Both the position numbers and the translations under genes were made by a program. This document shows, one piece after another, positions 28,014 through 35,660 of a stretch of DNA of 64,000 nucleotides. The stretch's first letter is position 1. The number at the start of each line of letters is the position of its first letter. Source of the DNA: Arthrobacter sp. NtRootA1. GTDB taxonomy: Bacteria > Actinomycetota > Actinomycetes > Actinomycetales > Micrococcaceae. The DNA is taken from assembly GCF_019976975.1 (NCBI RefSeq), contig NZ_AP024630.1, forward strand, positions 4,402,001 to 4,466,000, given 5' to 3'. A model generated the notes under the pieces. The model was not told where the DNA came from, searched no databases, and saw only the letters and a program-made list of their open reading frames with translations.

Positions 28014-29213
28014 CTACATGGAGGGAGCGTCGCCGAAGTCCCGGATGGGAAGGCGTTCGCCGCCGCGGAGGGCAGATTCATGGGCTACGATTCCGGGCAA
28101 GGTGAAGCGGGCCGCAACCCACGCATTGACTGGCGGCAGCGTTCGGTTGTTGACTGCGGTGACGAAGTCATCCACAAGGAATTGGTGGCTGCCTTCGTGT
28201 CCGTTGGGCGCTCCGAGGAACTCCTCGGGAAGCCGTGACTGATCGTGAACAGGTGCCAGACCGGAAATGAAGGCATCCCGGAGTTCCGGCGCCACGTCAG
28301 CCAAAGAGAGGTCGTCGGCTGACATGGTGGGCTTTGTCTCAACTTGTTCCGAGACGTCCTCCACCTTCGTTTTGTCCTGCCACACTGTTGTGGTTGCCAG
28401 CTGCTCGAAGCTGGCTTCCGTGCCAAAGAAGCGGAAGCGGGACTCGCGCAGGTGCGAGGGGTAGCCGACCCGGCGCATCTCGTTGGTGCGCATCGCACCG
28501 CCGTCGTTCATTTCGAACAATGCCGTAGCGTTCGAGAAATCGTTGGCGAACATACTGACGTCCTTATCGAAGACGCCATCTCCACGATCGTCTTTGACCC
28601 CAATGCAACTGACGCTGACAGCGTGGCCCGGCACGGCGCCCAGGACGCCGCCGATGGCGTGGGTCGGATACAGCATGGGCGGATAGCTCGCCGTTTCCTT
28701 CCACCGCTCGCCACCGCTGTACTGGTAGGCCTCGTAGAAACCTAGATCCATGTCGTGGACGTAGTCGCCTTCGGTGTAGAAGATCCGGCCAAACTTCCCG
28801 GCGGCATGCTGTTGCCTGGCGAACACAGTCGCGGGGTTGTAGTAGCTGGTCTCCCCCATGGCGTAAACAAGCTTGGTTTCGCGGACGGCCTGGATGATCC
28901 GTTCGATTTCCGATTCGGAAATCGCCATCGGGACGGCGGAATACACGTGCTTGCCAGCGCGCAGCGCCCGCTCGACGAGGGGTCCGTGAGTCCACCGTTG
29001 CGTAAAGATGGCGACAGCATCGACGTCGGACTCCAGGAGTTCCTCAAAACTTCCCAACACGCCATCAAGGCCCCAGCGCTCCTGAGCTGCCGTGGCCCGC
29101 TCCGGTAGCTCATCCACCACGTAAACGTCACTGACACCGGGGTGGAGTTTGAAGAGGTGCGCGAACTGGCTGCCGAATTGCCCGACACCTAGAACACCGA
29201 TCGAAAACGTCAT
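28014..29213 (-). CDS. Gfo/Idh/MocA-family NAD(P)-dependent oxidoreductase
   Basis: About 399 residues from ATG 29213 (AGGAAAGG upstream). The Rossmann fold GVLGVGQFGSQFAHLFKLHP is at the N-terminus, followed by VDAVAIFTQRWTHGPLVERAL and GKHVYSAVPMA; the position of the family's EKP lysine motif reads SAVP here, so the catalytic lysine is not obvious. YAMGETSYYNPATVFARQQ and GGVLGAVPGHAVS belong to the substrate domain. Such enzymes oxidise sugars or sugar derivatives. First gene of a two-gene operon with the LacI repressor, divergent from the ABC genes, so it probably acts on the imported sugar or a product of it. Confidence 0.85.
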   Translation of the reverse strand: MTFSIGVLGVGQFGSQFAHLFKLHPGVSDVYVVDELPERATAAQERWGLDGVLGSFEELLESDVDAVAIFTQRWTHGPLVERALRAGKHVYSAVPMAISESEIERIIQAVRETKLVYAMGETSYYNPATVFARQQHAAGKFGRIFYTEGDYVHDMDLGFYEAYQYSGGERWKETASYPPMLYPTHAIGGVLGAVPGHAVSVSCIGVKDDRGDGVFDKDVSMFANDFSNATALFEMNDGGAMRTNEMRRVGYPSHLRESRFRFFGTEASFEQLATTTVWQDKTKVEDVSEQVETKPTMSADDLSLADVAPELRDAFISGLAPVHDQSRLPEEFLGAPNGHEGSHQFLVDDFVTAVNNRTLPPVNAWVAARFTLPGIVAHESALRGGERLPIRDFGDAPSM

Positions 29214-29289
29214 CGTTTGCCTTTCCTGGAGCTGACTCGGCAGCAGTTGTAGTGGCCCCTCAGTGGGCTCGTTTGAGTCTTTCACTACG

Positions 29290-29301
29290 ATCTACACGAG
29301 T
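29290..29301. promoter_or_regulatory. Putative LacI operator half-site (distal)
   Basis: ATCTACACGAGT at 29290-29301 is the exact reverse complement of ACTCGTGTAGAT at 29359-29370. The two lie 69 bp apart (start to start) in the divergent spacer, a layout that suits repression by DNA looping. Confidence 0.5.
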
Positions 29302-29354
29302 CAACAAATTGGACATAAACGAACAAATCTTCCCAAAAAGCTTGCGTGGTTCGG

Positions 29355-29370
29355 ATCTACTCGTGTAGAT
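29355..29370. promoter_or_regulatory. Putative LacI operator, CG-centred palindrome
   Basis: ATCTACTCGTGTAGAT has perfect 6-bp arms (ATCTAC/GTAGAT) and its dyad falls on CG, the hallmark of LacI-family operators. It lies 46 bp before the permease start and 142 bp from the oxidoreductase start, so it could control both directions. Confidence 0.62.
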
Positions 29371-29381
29371 TCTAGTCCAGT

Positions 29382-29397
29382 TGTTACCCATATCACA
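29382..29397. promoter_or_regulatory. Candidate Crp/GlxR box upstream of the sugar ABC operon
   Basis: TGTTACCCATATCACA matches TGTGA-N6-TCACA at 9 of 10 positions. It lies between the LacI-type palindrome and the ribosome site (AGGAAAGGG at 29401), so close to the start that it may act as a repressor site or lie in the leader. Confidence 0.45.
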
Positions 29398-29415
29398 GTC
29401 AGGAAAGGGTCGACG

Positions 29416-30378
29416 ATGACCACGCTAACCAAGCAGCCGGATCCGGGGCTCTCCGTCCCCAGGGGGCCACGAAAGTCACGGAAACGGGGAAAACCGTCCG
29501 ACGGCTTCCGCGGCATCGGGGACCTGAAGGTCGCTCTCTTCTTCATCGCTCCGGCGATGGTCGGATTGATCCTCTTCTACCTCGTGCCGACCATCCGGGG
29601 CATCTACCTGAGCTTCACCGAGTACAGCATCCTGGGTGACCCGGAATGGATTGGCGCCAGGAACTACGAACGCATAGCCAAGGATCCGCTGTTCTGGAAC
29701 GCCCTGGGCGTCACCTCTGAGTACGTCGTGATCAACATTGTCCTTCAGACAGCGTTGGCCTTGGGTCTGGCAATCCTGATGCACCGGGTGGCAAAGTCCA
29801 CCCTTATCCGCGGTGCACTCCTGATGCCCTATCTGATGGCCAACGTCATCGCGGCCCTGTTGTGGTTCTGGATGCTTGACTACCAGATCGGAATCATCAA
29901 CCAGATCATCGAATGGACCGGGCTGCCTCGGGTGGCCTTCTTCGGCAGCGAGCAATGGGCCATCCCCACCCAGGCACTCATCAATACCTGGCGGCACATG
30001 GGCTACACAGCACTACTGATCTTCGCCGGCCTGCAGGCCATCCCCAACAGCGTCTACGAGGCTGCAAGCATCGACGGTTCCAAGGCCGTGAGCACTTTCT
30101 GGCGGATCACTTTGCCGCTGCTGCGCCCGGTCCTGGTGCTTGTCCTCGTCGTGACCGTGATCGGTTCCTTCCAGGTCTTCGACACCGTTGCCGTCACCAC
30201 CGCCGGCGGACCTGTCAACGCCACCCGCGTGCTGCAGTTCTACATCTACCAGCGCGCCTTCAACGAACAGGACTTCGGCTACGGATCCGCGCTGGCCGTC
30301 ATCCTCTTCCTCATCCTCGCCATCGTTGCCTTCATCCAGATGAAGTTCCTCCGCGGCAACCAGTCTGACCTGGACTAA
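29416..30378 (+). CDS. Sugar ABC transporter permease (MalF/LacF type)
   Basis: About 320 residues from ATG 29416 with AGGAAAGGG upstream. Six membrane helices are expected and visible (ALFFIAPAMVGLILFYLVP, EYVVINIVLQTALALGLAIL, GALLMPYLMANVIAALLWFW and later ones). The cytoplasmic EAA loop reads EAASIDGSKAVSTFWRITLP. First gene of an operon with the second permease (9 bp apart) and the binding protein. No ATPase gene is present in the cluster, so the transporter probably borrows a shared MsmK-type ATPase encoded elsewhere. Confidence 0.93.
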   Translation: MTTLTKQPDPGLSVPRGPRKSRKRGKPSDGFRGIGDLKVALFFIAPAMVGLILFYLVPTIRGIYLSFTEYSILGDPEWIGARNYERIAKDPLFWNALGVTSEYVVINIVLQTALALGLAILMHRVAKSTLIRGALLMPYLMANVIAALLWFWMLDYQIGIINQIIEWTGLPRVAFFGSEQWAIPTQALINTWRHMGYTALLIFAGLQAIPNSVYEAASIDGSKAVSTFWRITLPLLRPVLVLVLVVTVIGSFQVFDTVAVTTAGGPVNATRVLQFYIYQRAFNEQDFGYGSALAVILFLILAIVAFIQMKFLRGNQSDLD

Positions 30379-30387
30379 GGACACGCC

Positions 30388-31314
30388 ATGACCACTCTTG
30401 CCTCCCACAAGAACGGCGCCCGCCGTCGTCCTTTCAGCCGCCCCTTCAATTGGCGCCGCGCCATCGCTTTGACCCTTCTCGCCGTGGCCATAGCCGTGAG
30501 CATCCTGCCCTTCTACTGGGTACTTCGCACGGCCCTGTCCTCCAATGGATCCCTCGCAGCTAACTCCGCCAACTTGTTGCCGGCCGACTTCAACCTAGGC
30601 GCGTTCAAGCGGGTCTTCGGCCTCCAAAGTGCCTCCGAAGCCATCGCAGAAGGCGGCTCCGGTGCCTCGATCAACTTCTGGCAATACCTGTGGAATTCGT
30701 TGCTCTTCTCCGGCATCACCACAGCCTGCGCAGTGTTCTTCAGCTCGATGGCCGCCTATGCCTTCTCCCGGCTGCGATGGAAGGGCCGCGACGCCGTCTT
30801 CTCCCTGTTCCTTGCCACCATGCTCGTCCCGCCGATTTTCACCGCCCTGCCCAACTTCCTGCTCATCAAGAACCTGGGCCTGTTGAATTCCATGCTCGGG
30901 CTCGTGCTGCCTTACCTGTTCATGACCCCGTTCGCGATCTTCTTCATGCGCCAGTTCTTCCTGAACATGTCCAGGGAAGTCGAAGAAGCGGCCATGCTCG
31001 ACGGCGCCAAGCACTGGCGGATCTTCTTCCAGATCATCATGCCCAACGCGGCCGCACCGATCGCGACCCTGGCACTGCTGACCTTCATGGGCCAGTGGAA
31101 CGAATACTTCTGGCCCTTGCTCGTGGGCACCTCCGAAGAATCCCGGGTGCTCACCGTGGGTCTGGGAGTCTTCAAATCCCAGTCCCCGCAAGGCGCACCG
31201 GACTGGTCCGGGCTCATGGCCGCAACGCTCGTGTCCGCCACGCCCGTGCTGATCCTCTTCGCCATCTTCGGCAAACGGATCGTCAACTCCATCGGCTTCA
31301 ACGGCACCAAATAG
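30388..31314 (+). CDS. Carbohydrate ABC transporter permease (MalG/LacG type)
   Basis: A 308-residue inner-membrane protein. The N-terminal helix is IALTLLAVAIAVSILPFYWV; the EAA motif reads EEAAMLDGAKHWRIFFQIIMP; and the last helix (LVSATPVLILFAIFG) precedes KRIVNSIGFNGTK, the usual ending of this family. It partners the permease encoded 9 bp upstream. The binding-protein gene follows after 71 bp. Confidence 0.93.
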   Translation: MTTLASHKNGARRRPFSRPFNWRRAIALTLLAVAIAVSILPFYWVLRTALSSNGSLAANSANLLPADFNLGAFKRVFGLQSASEAIAEGGSGASINFWQYLWNSLLFSGITTACAVFFSSMAAYAFSRLRWKGRDAVFSLFLATMLVPPIFTALPNFLLIKNLGLLNSMLGLVLPYLFMTPFAIFFMRQFFLNMSREVEEAAMLDGAKHWRIFFQIIMPNAAAPIATLALLTFMGQWNEYFWPLLVGTSEESRVLTVGLGVFKSQSPQGAPDWSGLMAATLVSATPVLILFAIFGKRIVNSIGFNGTK

Positions 31315-31385
31315 CTTTCTCCACCGCACTCCCGCGGAACCGGCATGTGCCGGCCGCACCCCATCCCGTCCTGAAAGGACAAACC

Positions 31386-32735
31386 ATGATGAACAAGAAG
31401 GCATTCGGCGCTGTCGCCGTAGCAGCAGCCGCTGCTCTCGCCCTGTCCGCCTGCTCGGGCGGAAGCGCCGGAGGAGATGCTGCCAAGGGCGAGATCAACT
31501 ACTGGCTCTGGGACGCCAACCAGCTCCCTGCCTACCAGCAGTGCGCCGCGGACTTCACCAAGGCCAACCCGGACATCACCGTCAAGATCACCCAGACCGG
31601 CTGGGATGATTACTGGTCCAAGATCACCAACGGCATGGCCTCCGGCACCGCACCGGACGTCTTTACCGACCACCTGTCCAAGTACCCGGACTTCCTCAAG
31701 ACCAAACAGCTCGTGCCACTTGACGACGCCGTCACCAAGGACAAGGTAGAGCTTTCACAGTACAACGAGGGCCTCGCCGACCTCTGGGTGGGCCAAGACG
31801 GCAAGCGCTACGGGCTGCCCAAGGACTGGGACACCATCGCCCTGTTCTACAACCAGAAGATGGCCACGGACGCCGGCATCACCCCGGAACAGATGGGCTC
31901 CCTGAACTGGAACCCGCAGGACGGCGGAACATACGAGAAGGCGATCGCCCGCCTCACCGTGGACAAGAACGGCAAGCGCGGCGACGAAGCAGGCTTCGAC
32001 AAGAACAACGTTGCCGTCTACGGATTGGGGCTGCCAGGCTCCGACGCCGAGAACGCCGGCCAGACGCAGTGGAGCTACCTGTCCGCCACCACGGGCTGGA
32101 CCACCACGGACAAGAACCCATGGGGCACCCACTTCAACTACGACGACGAGAAGCTCCAGGACACCATCGACTGGTGGGCCTCACTCGCTGCGAAGGGCTA
32201 CATGCCCAAGCTTGAAACAACCGTGGGCGCCAACGCAGCCGATAACTTCGGCGCGGGGAAGGCAGCCATCAACAGCAATGGTTCCTGGATGATCGGCCAG
32301 TACACCGGCTACAAGGGCATCGACGTCGGCATCGCCCCCACCCCTCAGGGCCCCGACGGCAAGCGCGCCTCCATGTTCAACGGCCTGGCCGATTCCATCT
32401 GGGCCGGCACGAAGAAGAAGGATGCTTCCATCAAGTGGGTCGAGTACCTCGGCTCTGCCGCGTGCCAGGACGTCGTCGCTTCCAAGGCCGTCGTGTTCCC
32501 GGCCATCACCACCTCTTCCGAGAAGGCCGCTGATGCCTTCAAGGCCAAGAACGTGGACGTCAGCGCCTTCACCCAGCACGTGAAGGACAAGACCACCTTC
32601 ATGCTCCCCATCACGGACAACGCCGCCAAGGTTGCGGGAATCATGAAGCCGGCCATGGACGCGGTGATCGCCGGCAAGTCCCCGGCCAGTTCCCTGACCG
32701 CCGCCAACGAACAAGTCAACGCCCTCTTCAAGTAA
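31386..32735 (+). CDS. Sugar ABC transporter substrate-binding lipoprotein
   Basis: About 449 residues from ATG 31386 (GAAAGGAC upstream; ATG 31389 is equivalent). A signal sequence with lipobox LALSAC anchors it to the membrane. The mature protein is a family-1 extracellular solute-binding protein: INYWLWDANQLPAYQQCAAD, GTAPDVFTDHLSKYP, YGLPKDWDTIALFYN, and NSNGSWMIGQYTG are typical. With the two permeases and the GH36 enzyme downstream it probably binds melibiose, raffinose or a related alpha-galactoside. A longer frame starting at 30690 is an artefact of the overlap with the permease gene. Confidence 0.93.
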   Translation: MMNKKAFGAVAVAAAAALALSACSGGSAGGDAAKGEINYWLWDANQLPAYQQCAADFTKANPDITVKITQTGWDDYWSKITNGMASGTAPDVFTDHLSKYPDFLKTKQLVPLDDAVTKDKVELSQYNEGLADLWVGQDGKRYGLPKDWDTIALFYNQKMATDAGITPEQMGSLNWNPQDGGTYEKAIARLTVDKNGKRGDEAGFDKNNVAVYGLGLPGSDAENAGQTQWSYLSATTGWTTTDKNPWGTHFNYDDEKLQDTIDWWASLAAKGYMPKLETTVGANAADNFGAGKAAINSNGSWMIGQYTGYKGIDVGIAPTPQGPDGKRASMFNGLADSIWAGTKKKDASIKWVEYLGSAACQDVVASKAVVFPAITTSSEKAADAFKAKNVDVSAFTQHVKDKTTFMLPITDNAAKVAGIMKPAMDAVIAGKSPASSLTAANEQVNALFK

Positions 32736-32746
32736 AACCCCTCCCG

Positions 32747-32805
32747 TTGTGAGGCCTGTTCTGCGCTCTTTGACGCCCCGTTGGGACGTAGAACAGGCCT
32801 CACAA
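32747..32805 (+). terminator. 16-bp inverted repeat between binding-protein and alpha-galactosidase genes
   Basis: TTGTGAGGCCTGTTCT (32747-32762) and AGAACAGGCCTCACAA (32790-32805) are perfect complements with a 27-nt loop and no T-run. It may be a leaky terminator or an RNA-stabilising 3' structure that keeps binding-protein mRNA in excess. Confidence 0.5.
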
Positions 32806-32839
32806 GTCCAGCACCATCTTTTGAAAGCGACTCATACCC

Positions 32840-35026
32840 ATGCACCCGCTCCATCTCCGTTCCGCCGGTACCAGCCTGGTGATCAGCACTCACCGAGGAG
32901 AGGCCGAAATATCCCACTGGGGAGCAGACCTGGGCGACGCCCTTCCGGATCTTTCCATCCTCAATGAGCCCATCCCTCCTTCCTCGATCGATGCCAACGT
33001 ACCGGCCGGACTCCTCCCGCAGGCGTCCTCCTCGTGGCAAGGCCGGACGGGGTTGCGCGGACACCGGTTCACGGACGGCGTTCCCGGGCATGACTTCTCT
33101 GTACGCCTGCGGGTGGCGAACGCGACGGGGGACGGGTCGTCAGCGGTGATCGTTCAATCAGATCCCGACGCCGGCATCACCGTCACGAGCAACCTCACTT
33201 TGCACCCGGGTGGGCTTTTGGAACTACGGCACACCGTCACCAACGACGGCACGTCGCCTTTCCAGGTGGACGAATTGGCGACGATTCTCCCGGTGGCGCC
33301 GGACGCCGTCGAGCTTTTGGACCTTACTGGCCGTTGGTGCCGCGAACGGCACCCGCAACGCAGGGCAATCCAGCAAGGAACCTGGGTCCGCACTGGCCGG
33401 CACGGCCGTACGGGACACGATTCCTCCCTGCTGCTTGCAGCCGGAACCGCAGGCTTCGGCAACCGGCACGGCAAAGTCTGGGCCACGCATTTGGCGTGGA
33501 GCGGAAACCACGAGCAATTTGCCGACAACGTAGCGGACGGCCGCACAATGATCGGCGGTTCCGAACTGCTTGGCCCCTCGGAAGTAGTGCTGCAATCCGG
33601 CGAAAGCTACACCACACCGGCGTTGTACGCTGCCTACTCCGACCACGGCTTGGACGGCATCAGCGAGGCCTTCTACAGCTGGTTCCGGTCCCGCCCGCAC
33701 CACGTGGATGTCGCTGGGAAACCACGGCCAGTTGTCCTCAACACCTGGGAAGCGGTGTACTTCGATCACAACCTGGAGACCTTGATCGAGCTGGCCGAGT
33801 CCGCCGCGGACCTGGGCGTTGAGCGTTTTGTGCTCGACGACGGGTGGTTCCGCGGGCGCCGGGACGACCACGCTGGGCTCGGCGACTGGTATGTCGATGA
33901 GACCAGCTGGCCTTCAGGCCTCACGCCCCTGATTGATGCAGTGACTTCCCGCGGAATGGAGTTTGGGCTCTGGGTTGAACCGGAGATGGTGAACCTTGAT
34001 TCGGACATCGCCCGCGCCCACCCCGAGTGGATCGTTGGACCATCTGCGTTGTCCTTCAAGGACGGTGGCCGCCTGCCGCTCGAGTGGCGACACCAGCACA
34101 TCATCGACCTCGTCAATCCCGAGGCGTGGCAGTACATTTTTGACCGTATTGACGCCCTGCTACGGGAAAACAACATCAGCTACCTCAAGTGGGACCAAAA
34201 CCGGGACCTCGTGGAGCACGGCCATGCGGGCCGAGCATCCGTGCATGAACAAACACTTGCCGCTTACCGGCTCTTTGATGCCCTCCGTGCGGCTCATCCG
34301 GGCGTCGAGATCGAGAGCTGCTCCTCCGGTGGCGCCCGGGTGGACCTCGGGATCCTCGACCGCACCGACCGGATCTGGGCCTCGGACTGCAATGACGCCT
34401 TGGAGCGGCAAACCATCCAGCGCTGGACCGGCATGGTGGTTCCCCCGGAGCTGGTGGGCGGGCACATCGGGCCCACCACGTCCCACACCACGGCGCGGAC
34501 GCACGACCTGTCCTTCCGGGCCATCACCGCGCTGTTTGGACATTTCGGCATGGAGTGGGACATCCGCGAAGTCCAAGGGGCTGAGCGCGAGGAACTCAAG
34601 CGCTTCATCACCCTGTACAAGGAGCACCGCGGGTTGATCCACACTGGGCGGATGGTTCGCGCAGATCTGGCGGACGAGTCGCTGATGCTGCACGGTGTTG
34701 TTGCCGACCCTGCCATGCACGACGGCGGTACTGCAGTGGGTGCCACCGCAGCCCTGTTCGCCGTGGTCAAGACGCGGACCGGTTTCGCCGAGCAGCCCGG
34801 CCGCGTAGCCATTCCGGGACTGGAAGCTTCCCGTTCCTATCGCGTGGAAGCAATCTTCCCCACACCGGCGGATGCCGATTACGGGCACACGTTCATCGAG
34901 GCCCGGCCGGTCGCTTGGCTGGCCGAAGGTGCTGTGGCAACGGGACGCTTCCTGGGCGAGGTGGGCCTTCCCATGCCCGTCTTGAACCCCGAGCACGCAC
35001 TTTTGCTGAGGTTCACTGCCCTGTAG
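32840..35026 (+). CDS. Alpha-galactosidase, glycoside hydrolase family 36
   Basis: A 728-residue enzyme that removes terminal alpha-galactose. The N-terminal beta-sandwich domain is followed by the TIM barrel with VLNTWEAVYFDHN, FVLDDGWFRGRRDDHAGLGDW, GLWVEPEMV, the nucleophile Asp in YLKWDQNRDL, IESCSSGGARVDLG, and the acid/base Asp in IWASDCNDALERQ; all are GH36 hallmarks. The length is typical of the family. No signal peptide, so it acts in the cytoplasm on imported sugar. Last gene of the sugar operon, separated from the binding-protein gene by a long inverted repeat. It converges on aroQ. Confidence 0.95.
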   Translation: MHPLHLRSAGTSLVISTHRGEAEISHWGADLGDALPDLSILNEPIPPSSIDANVPAGLLPQASSSWQGRTGLRGHRFTDGVPGHDFSVRLRVANATGDGSSAVIVQSDPDAGITVTSNLTLHPGGLLELRHTVTNDGTSPFQVDELATILPVAPDAVELLDLTGRWCRERHPQRRAIQQGTWVRTGRHGRTGHDSSLLLAAGTAGFGNRHGKVWATHLAWSGNHEQFADNVADGRTMIGGSELLGPSEVVLQSGESYTTPALYAAYSDHGLDGISEAFYSWFRSRPHHVDVAGKPRPVVLNTWEAVYFDHNLETLIELAESAADLGVERFVLDDGWFRGRRDDHAGLGDWYVDETSWPSGLTPLIDAVTSRGMEFGLWVEPEMVNLDSDIARAHPEWIVGPSALSFKDGGRLPLEWRHQHIIDLVNPEAWQYIFDRIDALLRENNISYLKWDQNRDLVEHGHAGRASVHEQTLAAYRLFDALRAAHPGVEIESCSSGGARVDLGILDRTDRIWASDCNDALERQTIQRWTGMVVPPELVGGHIGPTTSHTTARTHDLSFRAITALFGHFGMEWDIREVQGAEREELKRFITLYKEHRGLIHTGRMVRADLADESLMLHGVVADPAMHDGGTAVGATAALFAVVKTRTGFAEQPGRVAIPGLEASRSYRVEAIFPTPADADYGHTFIEARPVAWLAEGAVATGRFLGEVGLPMPVLNPEHALLLRFTAL

Positions 35027-35028
35027 CC

Positions 35029-35137
35029 CTTCTCTCACATCCAGAGGGCTTCCCGGGAACCTTCTCTCACATCCAGAGGGCTTCCCGGGAACCCTCTCTC
35101 ACATCCTGACGGCTTCCCGGGAACCTTCTCTCACATC
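35029..35137. repeat. 32-bp tandem repeat array (three units plus a partial)
   Basis: Units begin at 35029, 35061, 35093 and 35125, exactly 32 bp apart. Each starts with CTTCTCTCACATC (or CCTCTCTCACATC) and continues with a segment ending in GGCTTCCCGGGAAC; units 1 and 2 are identical and unit 3 has a few changes. The last copy is cut after the core. It fills the spacer between the converging alpha-galactosidase and aroQ genes. The core is the complement of GATGTGAGAGAAG. Confidence 0.93.
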
Positions 35138-35144
35138 AGCCTAA

Positions 35145-35609
35145 CTAGACCGTTTCAGCCAGGTAATCGATGGCCAGTTTGTACCCAAGCACACCCGCGC
35201 CGACGATGATCGCATTGCACACGCCGGACAAGTAGGAATGGTGCCGGAACTCTTCCCGCTGATGAACGTTGGTGATATGTACTTCAACCGAAGGCAGCTG
35301 AACCGCGGCCAGGGCGTCACGAAGTGCCACCGACGTGTGGGTGAAGGCGCCGGCATTGATGACGATTCCCGCCGCGGTTCCACGCGCCGCGTGGATAGCA
35401 TCGAGGAGGTCCCCCTCGTGATTGGACTGAACGCAGTCCACCGTGAAGCCATGGGCAGCCGCCGCTGATATGGCCAACTGTTCGACGTCGGCGAGCGTGG
35501 AAGTGCCGTACTTCTCGGGCTCCCTGGTGCCCAAAAGGTTAAGGTTCGGTCCGTTGATCACAAGAATGGTGCCGCGACCAGCTTCGGTGGCGGGGGTGGC
35601 TTCAGTCAT
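35145..35609 (-). CDS. aroQ: 3-Dehydroquinate dehydratase, type II
   Basis: About 154 residues from ATG 35609. It catalyses the third step of the shikimate pathway. Type II signatures: [20 protein letters not shown] with the catalytic Tyr, [34 protein letters not shown], and [19 protein letters not shown] with the His and Arg of the active site. The length is normal. The other aro genes are not nearby. The start could be three codons earlier at TTG 35618. Confidence 0.95.
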   Translation of the reverse strand: MTEATPATEAGRGTILVINGPNLNLLGTREPEKYGTSTLADVEQLAISAAAAHGFTVDCVQSNHEGDLLDAIHAARGTAAGIVINAGAFTHTSVALRDALAAVQLPSVEVHITNVHQREEFRHHSYLSGVCNAIIVGAGVLGYKLAIDYLAETV

Positions 35610-35660
35610 GGCTCCCAATCTATTAGGCGACGGGAGAATGTCGGGGAATTGCCCTCAAAG

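Noticed and set aside
30690-31385. N-terminal extension of the sugar-binding protein frame
   Set aside because: The in-frame part overlaps the permease gene; the lipoprotein signal starts at ATG 31386 with its own ribosome site.
35029-35137. CRISPR array
   Set aside because: The 32-bp units are contiguous with no unique spacers, and no cas gene is present.
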